DNA from: Marinimicrobium hydrolyticum
Lineage (GTDB): Bacteria > Pseudomonadota > Gammaproteobacteria > Pseudomonadales > Cellvibrionaceae
Assembly (NCBI RefSeq): GCF_030848505.1
Contig: NZ_JAVDDU010000003.1
Span: forward strand, 1-64,000
Reading direction: 5' to 3'
Length of the DNA stretch: 64,000 nucleotides
The notes under the pieces are model-generated. The model saw nothing but the letters and a program-made list of their open reading frames with translations. It searched no databases and was not told where the DNA came from. The position numbers and the translations under genes were made by a program. Position 1 is the first letter of the stretch; every line of letters starts with the position of its first letter. Below are positions 16,642 through 26,011 of the stretch, in pieces.

Positions 16642-17793
16642 TTATATATGCCGAGTCACTCGCCGACGCTCTGTGGCAATAGCCATCAATATGCCGAAGC
16701 CCGTCATCAAGGTAACCACTGCCGTTCCGCCTTGGCTGACCAGTGGCAAGGGCACCCCCACCACCGGCAGAAGTCCGGACACCATACCGACGTTGACAAA
16801 TACGTAGACAAAAAACGTTACGGTTAAGCTGGCCGCGAGCAGCCGGCTGAAACTGTCCTGGGATTTGAGCGCAATAGCCATGCAACGGGCGATAATCAGA
16901 CCGTACAGCGTCAACAAAAAAAGTACCCCCAGCAGACCGAACTCCTCCGCCAGCACGGCAATGATAAAGTCCGTATGCCCTTCGGGTAAGAAGTCCAACT
17001 GTGACTGGGTCCCCTCCAACCATCCCTTGCCGGAGGTGCCGCCCGAGCCTATGGCGGTTTTGGATTGAATGATGTTCCAGCCCGCACCCAGACGATCCGA
17101 CTCCGGATCAAGCAAGGTCAAAATACGCCGCTTTTGATAATCGTGGAGCACGAACTGCCACATGGGCCAGATACTGACCAACAAAGTGCCGAAGGCCACG
17201 CCCACATAACGCCAGGGCAGCCCGGAGAAAAACAGCACCATTAGACCCGCCGACGTCACCAGCAACGCGGTACCCAAATCTGGCTGCCGCGCGATGAGCA
17301 CCGCCGGTACCGCAGTGAGGACCAAGGCCACACACACATGCTTGAGTCTGGGTGGTAAAAGGCGCTGGCCAAAGTAGGCCGCAATCGCAATGGGCACCGC
17401 CAATTTCATAAATTCGGAAGGCTGAAAACGGAAGCCGCCAAAGCTCAGCCAACGCTGGGCGCCTTTAGCCCCCACGCCAATCCACAAAACCAACACTAAT
17501 AGGACCGCGCCCCCGGCGTAGGCCCACGGCGCAATACGGCGCAACACATGCACTGGCACCTGCGCCACCGCAAACATGGCCACATAGGCAACAATAAAAT
17601 AGATGCCCTGCCGCTGTATGCCCGTCACGCTCTGACCGTTCGCACTGTAGAGCACGATCAGCCCGTAAATGGTCACGATCGTCAGCAACAGAATCAAAAC
17701 AAAATCCAAGTGCAAGCGCTGCTGTATGCGGTCGCGACGCCGGAGCCCCTGGCTGGCGGAGGGCAGCCGCCGGAGAAAATCCTGATTACTCAT
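16642..17793 (-). CDS. rodA: peptidoglycan glycosyltransferase RodA
   Basis: 383 residues, a polytopic inner-membrane SEDS family protein with about ten hydrophobic segments. RodA polymerises lipid II during cell elongation with PBP2. SEDS signatures are visible: KLAVPIAIAAYF, QPDLGTALLV, and the GSGGTSGKGWLEGTQSQ and FLPEGHTDFIIAVLAEEFG loops, with GLLPVVGVPLPLVSQGGTAV near the end (quoted in parts). Its start overlaps the mrdA stop by 4 bp (ATGA), so the polymerase and its partner transpeptidase are translationally coupled. Confidence 0.97.
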   Translation of the reverse strand: MSNQDFLRRLPSASQGLRRRDRIQQRLHLDFVLILLLTIVTIYGLIVLYSANGQSVTGIQRQGIYFIVAYVAMFAVAQVPVHVLRRIAPWAYAGGAVLLVLVLWIGVGAKGAQRWLSFGGFRFQPSEFMKLAVPIAIAAYFGQRLLPPRLKHVCVALVLTAVPAVLIARQPDLGTALLVTSAGLMVLFFSGLPWRYVGVAFGTLLVSIWPMWQFVLHDYQKRRILTLLDPESDRLGAGWNIIQSKTAIGSGGTSGKGWLEGTQSQLDFLPEGHTDFIIAVLAEEFGLLGVLFLLTLYGLIIARCMAIALKSQDSFSRLLAASLTVTFFVYVFVNVGMVSGLLPVVGVPLPLVSQGGTAVVTLMTGFGILMAIATERRRVTRHI

Positions 17794-19685
17794 GGTCGGC
17801 CTCCCAAGAATCCAGCCATAGGCTCTTCGTGAGGAAGCGGTTGCGCATACTGTTGATTCAGATAGGCGTCAAACAGCTTGCGCGCGATCGGTGCGGCGAC
17901 GCCGCCGCCGGATTCACCGTTTTCCACGATCACCACCACCGCGATTTTGGGGTTGTCCGCGGGCGCATAACCGACAAATAGCGCGTGATCACGATGGCGC
18001 TCTTGCAGGGCTTCCGAGTCGTATTCCTCCCCCTGAGGAATCGCCACGACTTGGGATGTACCGGTTTTCCCGCCCATGCGGTACTCGGCCCCCACCCGCA
18101 TGCTCCGGGCTGTGCCGCGCTGACCATGCACCACGTTTTCCATAGCTTTGAGCATGAAGTCCCAGTGCTTGTCATCAATCTCAACATACTCGTCCACGAT
18201 CGGGGGACGCTCAACACCACCCACCGAGCGGACCACTTGCGGCCGCATGCGCTTGCCTCGATTGGCTAGGGTCGCGGTACTGACGGCGAGCTGCAAAGGG
18301 GTGGTAAGGGTGTAACCCTGGCCAATGGCCATATTTAAATTATCCCCCGGGAACCACGCAGCGCCGCGAGCGCCGCGCTTCCACTCACGGGAGGGCCAAA
18401 TACCGCGACGCTCCGAGGGTAGGTCTATTTTGGTTAAATTCCCCAATCCAAATCGGATCCCAAAGCTGTGCATGAGGTCTACGCCCATGCGATGGCCCAG
18501 GTCGTAGTAGTAAACGTCGCAGGATTCGACCATAGCCTGCATCATATCTACCCGAGGCCCATGCCCGGTGCGGCGCCAGTCCCGATAGAGCCGGCTGCTG
18601 TTGGGCAACCGATAGAATCCTGGGTCGCGCACCCAGTGTTCCGTGTCGACAACATCATGATGGAGCCCCGCCAGACCGATTATCGACTTGAGAGTCGAGC
18701 CCGGAGGATATTGCCCCTGCAAAAAGCGATTGTAGAGAGGTAAATCCAAAGACTGATTTAGAGCTCTGAAGTCGGCAAAACTGATACCGGTAACGAACAA
18801 GTTGGGGTTAAAACTGGGCAGACTCACGGCCGCTAAAACGCCACCGGTTTCCACATCCAACGCAACCACAGCACCGCGACGGCCTTCCATTGCCTGTGCG
18901 GCTGTGCGCTGCAAATTCAAATCCATATGCAGTTCCAGGTCTTTGCCAGGCTTGGGGTCCACCCGGCCCAGTACCCTCAAGACCCGCCCGCGGGCATTAG
19001 TTTCCACATTCTGGTTGCCCACTTCACCCAGCAACTCGCGTTCATACTGAGCTTCCAACCCGTTTTTACCAATAGAGTGAGTACCGCTGTAGCGGCGCAG
19101 ATCATCTTCGGCAAAACGGGCCAGATCAGACTGACTGATCCTTCCAACATAACCAATGCTGTGGGCAAACAGCTCGTGCTGGGGGTAATAGCGAACCAGT
19201 TGAGCCTCCACTTCCACGCCTTCCAGCTGGAACTCGTTGACGGCTAAGCGCGCTATTTCGGTTTCATTAAGCTGGTAGCGCAATGGCACCGCCGCAAAGG
19301 GTTTGCGGGGCTGCTGAAGCTGATCGTAGAATTTTTCCAGGTCACTGGGAGTAATACGCACCAGCGGTTTGAGCCGCTTAAGCGTTTCATCCAGATTGGA
19401 GATGCGTTCCGGGATAACAGACAGAATGTAGATGGGCCGGTTACCGGCAAGTAATTCCCCGTTGCGGTCAGAAATCAGGCCGCGCGTGGGCGGAACCGGC
19501 TGAACGTGCACCCGGTTTCGATCTGAACGGGTGGCGTAGTCCTGATGGCTGATGACCTGCAAGCTGTAGTAGCGCCCTATAAGCAATGCCATCGCCAAGG
19601 CCATAATGACCCCTGCGACGACCATGCGCACGAAAAAAATCCGCTCCTCTCGGTGGTGGTCTTTAAAGCGGTGGGATTCAGACAT
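17790..19685 (-). CDS. mrdA: penicillin-binding protein 2
   Basis: 631 residues. A single N-terminal transmembrane helix (about 18-38) is followed by the PBP dimerisation domain and the transpeptidase domain. Active-site motifs are S330-T-L-K333 in YPPGSTLKS, S388-C-D390 in VESCD, and K540-T-G542 in GGKTGTSQ. PBP2 cross-links peptidoglycan made by RodA during lateral wall growth. The length agrees with E. coli PBP2. It is followed by rodA with a 4-bp overlap. The upstream gene, rlmH, is 64 bp away with no obvious terminator between. Confidence 0.97.
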   Translation of the reverse strand: MSESHRFKDHHREERIFFVRMVVAGVIMALAMALLIGRYYSLQVISHQDYATRSDRNRVHVQPVPPTRGLISDRNGELLAGNRPIYILSVIPERISNLDETLKRLKPLVRITPSDLEKFYDQLQQPRKPFAAVPLRYQLNETEIARLAVNEFQLEGVEVEAQLVRYYPQHELFAHSIGYVGRISQSDLARFAEDDLRRYSGTHSIGKNGLEAQYERELLGEVGNQNVETNARGRVLRVLGRVDPKPGKDLELHMDLNLQRTAAQAMEGRRGAVVALDVETGGVLAAVSLPSFNPNLFVTGISFADFRALNQSLDLPLYNRFLQGQYPPGSTLKSIIGLAGLHHDVVDTEHWVRDPGFYRLPNSSRLYRDWRRTGHGPRVDMMQAMVESCDVYYYDLGHRMGVDLMHSFGIRFGLGNLTKIDLPSERRGIWPSREWKRGARGAAWFPGDNLNMAIGQGYTLTTPLQLAVSTATLANRGKRMRPQVVRSVGGVERPPIVDEYVEIDDKHWDFMLKAMENVVHGQRGTARSMRVGAEYRMGGKTGTSQVVAIPQGEEYDSEALQERHRDHALFVGYAPADNPKIAVVVIVENGESGGGVAAPIARKLFDAYLNQQYAQPLPHEEPMAGFLGGRP

Positions 19686-19749
19686 CGTGCCTCGAGAATT
19701 GAATGCTTGTCTTGCTGGGGGATGCGGTTGTACCGCACCCTGTTGTTAT

Positions 19750-20217
19750 TTACTTGTGGTATGGGTGATTGTTCAATATCGAATAAGCGCGGTAAAGCTG
19801 CTCAATCACCACAATGCGCACCAGCGGGTGCGGCAGCGTTAAGGGCGAAAGCGACCACTGTATGTCCGCCGCTGCGCGACAACGGGGAGCAAGACCGTCC
19901 GGCCCCCCGATCAACAAACTGTAATTCGAACCGCTCATACGCCAATGACTTAACTGTTCCGCCAATTGCTCAGTGCTCCACGGCCGGCCGGCCACTTCCA
20001 GAGCAATCACACGGTCGCCCTTACCAATGGCCGCCAGCATCGCGTCCGCCTCTTTTTCCATGACCATCGCCGGGGAAGTACTCTTCCCCCGCGCCGCCAG
20101 AGGCAACTCCACCAACTCTATGGCCCAGTCCCGAGGCAAGCGCTTGGCGTAATCGGCATAGCCGGTTTCCACCCACGCGGGCATTTTGGTACCTAGAGCA
20201 ATCAGACGAACACGCAT
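19750..20217 (-). CDS. rlmH: 23S rRNA (pseudouridine-1915-N3)-methyltransferase RlmH
   Basis: 155 residues, the exact family length. A SPOUT-type methyltransferase that methylates pseudouridine 1915 in helix 69 of 23S rRNA. Visible elements: the start [27 protein letters not shown] (quoted in part: [12 protein letters not shown]), the SAM-binding LLIGGPDGL, and the C-terminal trefoil-knot segment [23 protein letters not shown] with NNHPYHK at the end (quoted in parts). It sits 18 bp after rsfS, the conserved order in this cluster. Confidence 0.97.
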   Translation of the reverse strand: MRVRLIALGTKMPAWVETGYADYAKRLPRDWAIELVELPLAARGKSTSPAMVMEKEADAMLAAIGKGDRVIALEVAGRPWSTEQLAEQLSHWRMSGSNYSLLIGGPDGLAPRCRAAADIQWSLSPLTLPHPLVRIVVIEQLYRAYSILNNHPYHK

Positions 20218-20235
20218 TGGACCGGATTCCGCTCT

Positions 20236-20577
20236 TTAGGTTTCAGAACGGGTGCTAGGTTCCATAGACCAGAGCTTTTCAAGCTCATAAAAATCCCGGG
20301 TCTCCTGTTGCATAACGTGAACCACGGTATCCCCGAAGTCCACCAATACCCAGTCGCCACTTTCCATACCCTCAACGCCCAAAGGAGGGTGTCCTTCCTG
20401 CTTCGCGTCCACTACAACGTTGTTGGCCAGCGATTTCACGTGGCGGTTGGAGGTACCCGTAGCGATAACCAGCGTGTCCATAACTTGGCTTAGCTCGCGC
20501 ACATCGAGCTGGACAACGTCTTTCGCCTTGAGGTCTTCCAGGGCGTTAATAATGATGCGATTCTTCTCTGAGGACAT
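20236..20577 (-). CDS. rsfS: ribosome silencing factor RsfS
   Basis: 113 residues of the Iojap/RsfS family. It binds ribosomal protein L14 and blocks joining of the subunits when nutrients are short. Signature segments: ALEDLKAKDVVQLDVREL, DTLVIATGTSNRHVKSLA, GVEGMESGDWVLVDFGDTVVH (quoted in part) and the C-terminal RDFYELEKLW. It lies between nadD and rlmH as in E. coli, with about 40 bp to nadD. Confidence 0.96.
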   Translation of the reverse strand: MSSEKNRIIINALEDLKAKDVVQLDVRELSQVMDTLVIATGTSNRHVKSLANNVVVDAKQEGHPPLGVEGMESGDWVLVDFGDTVVHVMQQETRDFYELEKLWSMEPSTRSET

Positions 20578-20617
20578 TCACTACCTACTAATGGTTGGTT
20601 ATATAAGAAACAATGAC

Positions 20618-21280
20618 TTAAGGCGCAGCCCGAGCGTATAACCCGTGCTGCTGGATGAATTGCCAAACCGAATCCGGGAGCAGGAACTGGGGAGACTCAC
20701 CAGCGGCAATCTGGGTGCGGATATCGGTGGCCGATATGGGCAAAAGCCGAAGCGACTGTACAACAATATGACCGGCCGGCTTTTCACTGAGCACTTCCGC
20801 CGGGCCCTGATGGCGAGTAAGACAATCGGCCACGGGTCCGGTTTCGGGCAGTTTCCAGCCGGGCCGTGCTACTACCACAATGTGGCCCCAGTCCAGCAAC
20901 TCCCGCCAGCGATGCCAAGTATCCAGCCCCGCAAAGGCATCGCTGCCCATAATCCAGGACAGGCTGGTCTCTGGCCCCAACTCCTCGCGCAAACCCTGCA
21001 GAGTGTCCACACTGTAGGAGGGGCCGGAGCGCTCCAGCTCGCGGGTATCCAGCTGTAAGTCGGCGCAATCACTCAGCGCCAGGCGTAACATGGCCGCGCG
21101 CTGGGCATCGCTGACTTCCGGCTCTCCCCGATGCGCCGGCCGGTGGCAAGGCACCAGACGCACTTCGTCCAGCTCCAGGGCCTGTTTGACCTCTAGGGCC
21201 AGACGCAGATGCCCGAAGTGAACCGGGTTAAAGGTACCGCCAAAAAAACCTAACGTGGTGCAGCTCACCGGTCCGACCAC
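20618..21280 (-). CDS. nadD: nicotinate-nucleotide adenylyltransferase
   Basis: 220 residues. It converts nicotinate mononucleotide and ATP to deamido-NAD in NAD synthesis. The nucleotidyltransferase core is clear: GFFGGTFNPVHFGHLRLA near the N-terminus holds the HxGH-like motif (HFGH), followed by LVPCHRPAHRGEP. Near the C-terminus, LLPISATDIRTQIAAG carries the ISxTxIR-type motif. Length matches the family. It lies 21 bp downstream of proA and heads the rsfS-rlmH part of the cluster. Confidence 0.96.
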   Translation of the reverse strand: MVGPVSCTTLGFFGGTFNPVHFGHLRLALEVKQALELDEVRLVPCHRPAHRGEPEVSDAQRAAMLRLALSDCADLQLDTRELERSGPSYSVDTLQGLREELGPETSLSWIMGSDAFAGLDTWHRWRELLDWGHIVVVARPGWKLPETGPVADCLTRHQGPAEVLSEKPAGHIVVQSLRLLPISATDIRTQIAAGESPQFLLPDSVWQFIQQHGLYARAAP

Positions 21281-21301
21281 CTTGACCCAAGCGCAGTCGA
21301 T

Positions 21302-22567
21302 TTACTCACGAATCTGGCCGTCGCCCAGCACAATCCATTTTTGAGAGGTGAGCCCCTCAAGCCCCACGGGACCACGCGCGTGCAACTTGTCGGTGGAAAT
21401 ACCGATCTCGGCGCCCAAGCCGTATTCAAAACCATCGGCAAAGCGGGTGGACGCGTTCACCATCACCGAGCTGGAGTTCACTTCGCTCAAAAAGCGCCGC
21501 GCCCGAGTGTAGTCTTCGGTCACAATCGCTTCCGTATGCTTTGAGCTGTATTGATCAATATGCTCCATGGCCTGATCCAGGTCATCCACCACGCGAATCG
21601 ACAGTATGGGCGCTAGGTATTCGGTAGCCCAATCCTCTTCGGTCGCCACCTTAACGGTAATCAGCTCGCGGGTGCGCTCGCAACCTCTAAGCTCTACGCC
21701 TTTGGCGGCGTAGGCTTCGGCAAGGCGCGGCAGTATTTGCCCGGCCACGGCCCGGTCCACCAATAGAGTTTCCATGGCGTTGCAGACGCCATAGCGGTGG
21801 GTCTTGGCGTTCACGGCAATATTAAGGGCTTTGTCCAGGTCGGCTTTGGCATCAATATAAACATGGCAAATGCCATCCAAATGCTTAATCACCGGCACCT
21901 TGGCTTCGCGGCTGATGCGCTCCACCAAGCTTTTCCCGCCTCTGGGCACAATGACATCCACATAGTCGGGCATGGTAATGAGCTCACCCACAGCGGCGCG
22001 ATCGGTGGTCTTGATCACCTGAACCGCCGCTTCGGGCAGGCCAGCCTGCGCTAAGCCTTGCTGTATACAGGCGGCAATGGCGGTGTTGGAGTGAATGGAC
22101 TCACTGCCACCGCGCAAGATAGCCACATTGCCGGACTTTAGGCACAGGGCGGCGGCATCGATGGTGACGTTGGGCCGCGATTCATAAACGATACCAACAA
22201 CCCCCAGGGGCACCCGCATTTTACCCACTTGGATGCCGGTCGGCCGATAGTTGAGGTCGGTAATGGCGCCACAGGGATCCGGCAGAGCCACCACTTGGCG
22301 TAAGCCCTCAATCATGCCATCGATGGTGGCGGGCTTAAGCGCTAGGCGATCCAGCATGGCGGCGTCCAAACCTTTGGCCCGCCCCGCGTCCAGATCTTTC
22401 TGGTTTTCGGCCACCAAAGTGGCGCGCGCATTTTCCAGCGCTTCGGCAATGGCCAGCAAAGCATCGTTCTTGGCTCCGGATGAAGCCGCCGCCACCAAGC
22501 GGGCCGCAGCTCGAGCCTGGCGGCCGACGTCGGCCATATACTGTTTCACATCGCGTGTTTCGGACAT
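21302..22567 (-). CDS. proA: gamma-glutamyl phosphate reductase
   Basis: 421 residues from the ATG at 22567 ([15 protein letters not shown]). An in-frame extension upstream to 22648 does not look like family sequence, and a TATAAT-like element (22604-22609 region) lies within it, so I prefer the shorter protein. ProA is the NADPH-dependent second step of proline synthesis from glutamate. Family segments include [27 protein letters not shown] (quoted in part), [12 protein letters not shown], the active-site Cys in [12 protein letters not shown], and [28 protein letters not shown] (quoted in part). The position upstream of nadD is usual. Confidence 0.96.
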   Translation of the reverse strand: MSETRDVKQYMADVGRQARAAARLVAAASSGAKNDALLAIAEALENARATLVAENQKDLDAGRAKGLDAAMLDRLALKPATIDGMIEGLRQVVALPDPCGAITDLNYRPTGIQVGKMRVPLGVVGIVYESRPNVTIDAAALCLKSGNVAILRGGSESIHSNTAIAACIQQGLAQAGLPEAAVQVIKTTDRAAVGELITMPDYVDVIVPRGGKSLVERISREAKVPVIKHLDGICHVYIDAKADLDKALNIAVNAKTHRYGVCNAMETLLVDRAVAGQILPRLAEAYAAKGVELRGCERTRELITVKVATEEDWATEYLAPILSIRVVDDLDQAMEHIDQYSSKHTEAIVTEDYTRARRFLSEVNSSSVMVNASTRFADGFEYGLGAEIGISTDKLHARGPVGLEGLTSQKWIVLGDGQIRE

Positions 22568-22669
22568 AGGGACAAAAACCGTTTGAACTTGGGGCATTTC
22601 GCAGATTATACCCTGATTTGGCGGGGCTTTTGGGGCGTAAGCCCGCACTTAAGTAAAAATAACCGCACT

Positions 22670-22702
22670 TTCAGCTTGGATTCAGTTTGGCGGTCGTATT
22701 CT
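22670..22702 (+). promoter_or_regulatory. direct-repeat operator and -10 box before the envelope two-component operon
   Basis: TTCAGCTTGGA (22670-22680) and TTCAGTTTGGC (22681-22691) are tandem 11-base repeats. A TATTCT -10 (22697-22702) follows. An 11-bp direct repeat where a -35 box would be is the layout used by PhoP/OmpR-type activators. The operon downstream encodes such a regulator, so autoregulation is a reasonable inference. Confidence 0.45.
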
Positions 22703-22746
22703 CAACTCATGGGTGGCCCAACACCCGAAACTGAGGAGACACCGAG

Positions 22747-23253
22747 ATGAAAAAAATCCAACTGAAAACCCTGTTCGGCAGTGTGACTCTGGCTCTGTTG
22801 TTGGCCCAAAACGCCAGCGCGGGCAATTACCGAGATTACGCCCAGGTTACTCGAGTCGACCCCATTTACGAGCGGGTCACGCAGCGTATACCCGAAACCC
22901 ACTGCCGCGTGGAAACTCACCCGAATAGAAGGAGTGACTCCCATACCGGAACGATCGTGGGCGGCATCGTCGGGGCTGCCATTGGCAACGAGCTGGGCAA
23001 CAAGAAACGCAACAAACAAGTGGGCGCATTGGCCGGCGGGCTGTTGGGCGCCTCCATTGGCCGGGACATAAGCCGGGGCAACACCAGGAGTGCCAGAGAA
23101 GTCTGCGAAACCCACTACCAAACCCGAACCGAGCGACAGTTGGTAGGCTACCGAGTGGACTATCGCTACCAAGGGCGTAATTACCAGACCCGTACCGACC
23201 AACATCCTGGCCGCCGTATACCGGTCTCCGTCAACGTTCGCCCAGCGCTATAA
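22747..23253 (+). CDS. glycine-zipper 2TM domain envelope protein
   Basis: 168 residues. A signal peptide ends near NASA (about residue 25). The middle holds the glycine zipper TGTIVGGIVGAAIGNELG followed by VGALAGGLLGASIGRD, the pattern of the 17-kDa surface antigen (Rickettsia) and SlyB-like family. Flanking regions are rich in Arg and Tyr and carry two Cys (ETHCRVE and REVCETH). The role is unknown beyond envelope location; SlyB-type proteins are PhoP-regulated in enterobacteria, which fits the regulator genes downstream. GAGGAGA precedes the ATG. A 15-bp stem hairpin follows the gene. Confidence 0.85.
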   Translation: MKKIQLKTLFGSVTLALLLAQNASAGNYRDYAQVTRVDPIYERVTQRIPETHCRVETHPNRRSDSHTGTIVGGIVGAAIGNELGNKKRNKQVGALAGGLLGASIGRDISRGNTRSAREVCETHYQTRTERQLVGYRVDYRYQGRNYQTRTDQHPGRRIPVSVNVRPAL

Positions 23254-23259
23254 CCCAGG

Positions 23260-23293
23260 AGCCAACAGGATCAGACCTCTGATCTTGTTGGCT
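23260..23293 (+). other. hairpin between the glycine-zipper and PepSY genes
   Basis: AGCCAACAGGATCAG (23260-23274) pairs with CTGATCTTGTTGGCT (23279-23293), 15 bp with one G-T pair. No T-run follows, so it probably attenuates or stabilises rather than fully terminates. It could set a higher level of the upstream gene relative to the regulators. Confidence 0.6.
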
Positions 23294-23408
23294 ACCGCTG
23301 TAAACCTGAGCCGGACGCGGTATGCTATTCACCCGACAATCCGTAACTCCGGCGACAGTAAACGTCGGGTTGATAAGCGTAACCATCCATCTTTCCTGGA
23401 ACTGATCT

Positions 23409-23732
23409 ATGGCACCGCGCCGCACCATTATCTATCGCTGTCTGTTTAGCTGCATGCTGATCGTTTTTGTCAGTGCCGGCCCAGGCACTGCTGCGACCTA
23501 TGCCCAGACGGCGGCCCCCGCATCGGTGCAAAACGGGACCGCTGCCGGGGCTCAGATTGCCGCCGCCGATGCGGCGGAGATTGTGCGCAAGCAGTACGGC
23601 GGCCGGGTCATGGGGGTAGAGGCTCGTCAACGCGACGGGCGAGTGATCTACCAGGTCAGAATCCTGCAGGAAAACGGCCGTATGCGAACTGTCCGCGTCG
23701 ATGGCAACTCCGGCAAAATCATAACTCGATGA
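23409..23732 (+). CDS. small secreted PepSY-domain protein
   Basis: 107 residues. A hydrophobic signal sequence (about 8-30) and an Ala/Thr-rich spacer lead to a PepSY-like domain: AAADAAEIVRKQYGGRVMGVEA, then VIYQVRILQENGRMRTVRVDGNSGKII (quoted in parts). PepSY domains inhibit peptidases or bind envelope ligands and often stand next to PhoP/PhoQ-like systems. It ends 15 bp before the response regulator, so it probably belongs to the same mRNA. A role as sensory or feedback partner of the kinase is inference. Confidence 0.82.
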   Translation: MAPRRTIIYRCLFSCMLIVFVSAGPGTAATYAQTAAPASVQNGTAAGAQIAAADAAEIVRKQYGGRVMGVEARQRDGRVIYQVRILQENGRMRTVRVDGNSGKIITR

Positions 23733-23747
23733 GCAGGAGGAAAGTCT

Positions 23748-24437
23748 GTGCGCATCCTGGTAGTGGAAGATGAACTCGCTCTTCGAGAGCAAATTCAAAG
23801 CTTGCTGAGTGCTGACCAATACGCGTCTGACCTGGCCGCCGATGGTCGTGAAGGCCTGTTTTTGGGCCAGGAATACGACTATGACCTGGCCATAATCGAT
23901 CTGGGGTTGCCCCTGCTCGACGGTGTAAGCCTGATTCGGCAGTTGCGCGAGGAGCGTCGCCATTACCCGATTCTGGTGCTCACCGCCCGCGGTGCCTGGC
24001 AGGATAAGGTGGAAGGCCTGGAAGCCGGCGCGGATGATTACCTCACAAAACCTTTTCACCCGGCCGAGTTGCGCGCGCGCATCAATGCCCTTTTGCGCCG
24101 GGCCAGTGGCCACGCCACGCCGGTCATGCAATTCGGCCCACTGACTATCGACACCAGTGCCCGCCGGATTCGCCTCAATGGCGAAGCAGTAGAGCTGACC
24201 AGCTACGAATACAACACTCTGGTCTACCTGGCTTTGAACGCGGGCAAGACCGTGTCCAAAACCGAACTGACCGAACACCTGTATGCCCAGGACTTTGACC
24301 GGGACAGCAACGTCATCGAAGTGTTTATTGGCCGCCTGCGCAAAAAACTCGACCCGGATTCAAGCCTGAACCTGATCAGCACCCAGCGCGGCATGGGCTA
24401 CCGCTTCAACTTAGTCCCCGAGGACGGCTCCCACTAA
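23748..24437 (+). CDS. OmpR/PhoP-family response regulator
   Basis: 229 residues with a GTG start preceded by AGGAGGAAAG. The receiver domain has the acidic pocket E7-D8, the phosphoacceptor D51 in IIDLGLPLLDG and the conserved K101 in YLTKPFHP. The C-terminal winged helix (about 125-225) shows LTSYEYNTLVYLALNAGKTVSK (quoted in part) and NVIEVFIGRLRKKLD, with RGMGYRF at the end. It belongs to the PhoP/QseB-like group. The stop overlaps the kinase start (TAATG). The regulated genes probably include its own operon, given the direct repeat upstream. Confidence 0.93.
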   Translation: MRILVVEDELALREQIQSLLSADQYASDLAADGREGLFLGQEYDYDLAIIDLGLPLLDGVSLIRQLREERRHYPILVLTARGAWQDKVEGLEAGADDYLTKPFHPAELRARINALLRRASGHATPVMQFGPLTIDTSARRIRLNGEAVELTSYEYNTLVYLALNAGKTVSKTELTEHLYAQDFDRDSNVIEVFIGRLRKKLDPDSSLNLISTQRGMGYRFNLVPEDGSH

Positions 24438-25798
24438 TGGCTTGGTCGCTGCGGGCACGGCTGTTTATCGCTTCAGCGTTGTTGTTACCCACCTTTCTGG
24501 GTTTAACGGGGATCATGCTGGATCAGGCCTTTCAGCGCAGCTTGCAGGCATCGGCGGAAACCCGCTTACAGGGACATATCTACCTGTTGTTCAGCGTCGC
24601 CGGTCTGGACGACGATGCGGGCTCCTTGCGCATGCCCGCCGCTTTGATGGAACCGGATTTTGAACCCTTGAACTCAGGCTTATACGCGTTTGTGTACGAC
24701 GTTACCGGAACACCGGTGTGGCGCTCCAATTCAGCCCAGCTGCTCACGCCGCCCCCCTGGGAAGCACTGTCCGCGCAGGCGCAGCCGGGGGAATTTGTGC
24801 TCACCACCCTGACCTTCGCTGACGAACCTCATTGGAGCGCCCACTACGACGTTATCTGGGAGGCGGAGGACGGGAGCGAGCATCCGTTTCGGTTTGCCGT
24901 TTTGCGCGATCAAAGCGCCTACGCCGCCGAGCTGGCGGCGTATCGGGGCCAACTGTGGCGCTGGCTGGGGGCGGCGGCTCTGCTGCTATTAATCGCCCAA
25001 AGCATCATTTTACGCTGGGGGCTCAGACCCCTGCGAAAGCTGGCCACGTCCCTCAAAGCCATGCACAGCGGTGCCAGTGAGCGAATTCACGGTCGCCATC
25101 CTCAGGAGCTTCAGCGGGTCGTAGACAACCTAAACCAAGTGCTGGATCGGGAACAGGCGCTGCGCCAGCGCTACCGGGACAGCCTAAGCAACCTGGCTCA
25201 CAGCCTCAAAACGCCCCTGGCGGTACTGCGCGCTCGCCTGGAAGATACCAGCACGGACCCAGCGTTACGCGCCTCGTTGGAAGAACAACTGGAGCGCATG
25301 AACCAAGTGGTTTCATACCAACTCCAGCGGGCGGTTTCCGGACAACAGCAAGGGCTCAACCAGTACACGCCCCTGGCGCCTGCTCTCCAGCGACTGTTAC
25401 ACGCCCTGGACAAGGTCTACCGCGACAAAGCCATCGAACACCAATGTGACCTGGAGCAGGAGGTACACTTTCCCGGTGACGAGCAGGACCTACTGGAGCT
25501 GCTGGGTAACCTACTGGAAAATGCATTCAAGTACGGCCGAACCCGAGTGAGGGTCAAAGCCTGGACGGCAGCAGGTGAGCTCATTGTGCACATTGAAGAC
25601 GATGGGTCCGGCATTGAGCTGGAAGATCGGGACAAAGTGCTGCAGCGCGGCACCCGACTCGACAGCCTGCAAGCTGGCCAGGGCATTGGCTTGGCGGTCA
25701 GTGCTGACATCACCGCCAGCTACGGTGGTCAGTTGCGGATTGACCGCTCATCCCTGGGTGGGGCGTGTTTTGAGCTTCGTTTTCCACTGGCTTCTTAA
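24437..25798 (+). CDS. PhoQ-like sensor histidine kinase
   Basis: 453 residues. Transmembrane helices lie at about 9-30 and 173-195, enclosing a roughly 140-residue periplasmic sensor, acidic in parts as in PhoQ. A short HAMP-like region follows. The phosphoaccepting histidine is H255 in LAHSLKTPLAVLRARL. The ATP-binding domain has the N box at N362 (LLENAFKYG), the G1 box DDGSGIE near 388-394, and a G2-like GQGIGLAVS. It is translationally coupled to the upstream regulator. The signal is unknown; divalent cations or antimicrobial peptides are plausible by family only. Confidence 0.93.
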   Translation: MAWSLRARLFIASALLLPTFLGLTGIMLDQAFQRSLQASAETRLQGHIYLLFSVAGLDDDAGSLRMPAALMEPDFEPLNSGLYAFVYDVTGTPVWRSNSAQLLTPPPWEALSAQAQPGEFVLTTLTFADEPHWSAHYDVIWEAEDGSEHPFRFAVLRDQSAYAAELAAYRGQLWRWLGAAALLLLIAQSIILRWGLRPLRKLATSLKAMHSGASERIHGRHPQELQRVVDNLNQVLDREQALRQRYRDSLSNLAHSLKTPLAVLRARLEDTSTDPALRASLEEQLERMNQVVSYQLQRAVSGQQQGLNQYTPLAPALQRLLHALDKVYRDKAIEHQCDLEQEVHFPGDEQDLLELLGNLLENAFKYGRTRVRVKAWTAAGELIVHIEDDGSGIELEDRDKVLQRGTRLDSLQAGQGIGLAVSADITASYGGQLRIDRSSLGGACFELRFPLAS

Positions 25799-26011
25799 CC
25801 GCTAATGTCCCACCTCTTGTGCGCAAAATCGCACATCCGCTCGCTAAACTACCGCACAACAAAAAACGGAGTTTCCCACTGGGCTCATACACGAGAGCGC
25901 ACCATACTGACGTCGAATCTAACAAGGGACCTTTGAACTTATTCAGAGACTCCCTCGCGCTGACGAGACAGGAATCGTTCAGCGCGCTCGACCTTCAGTG
26001 GAGGGAATACC

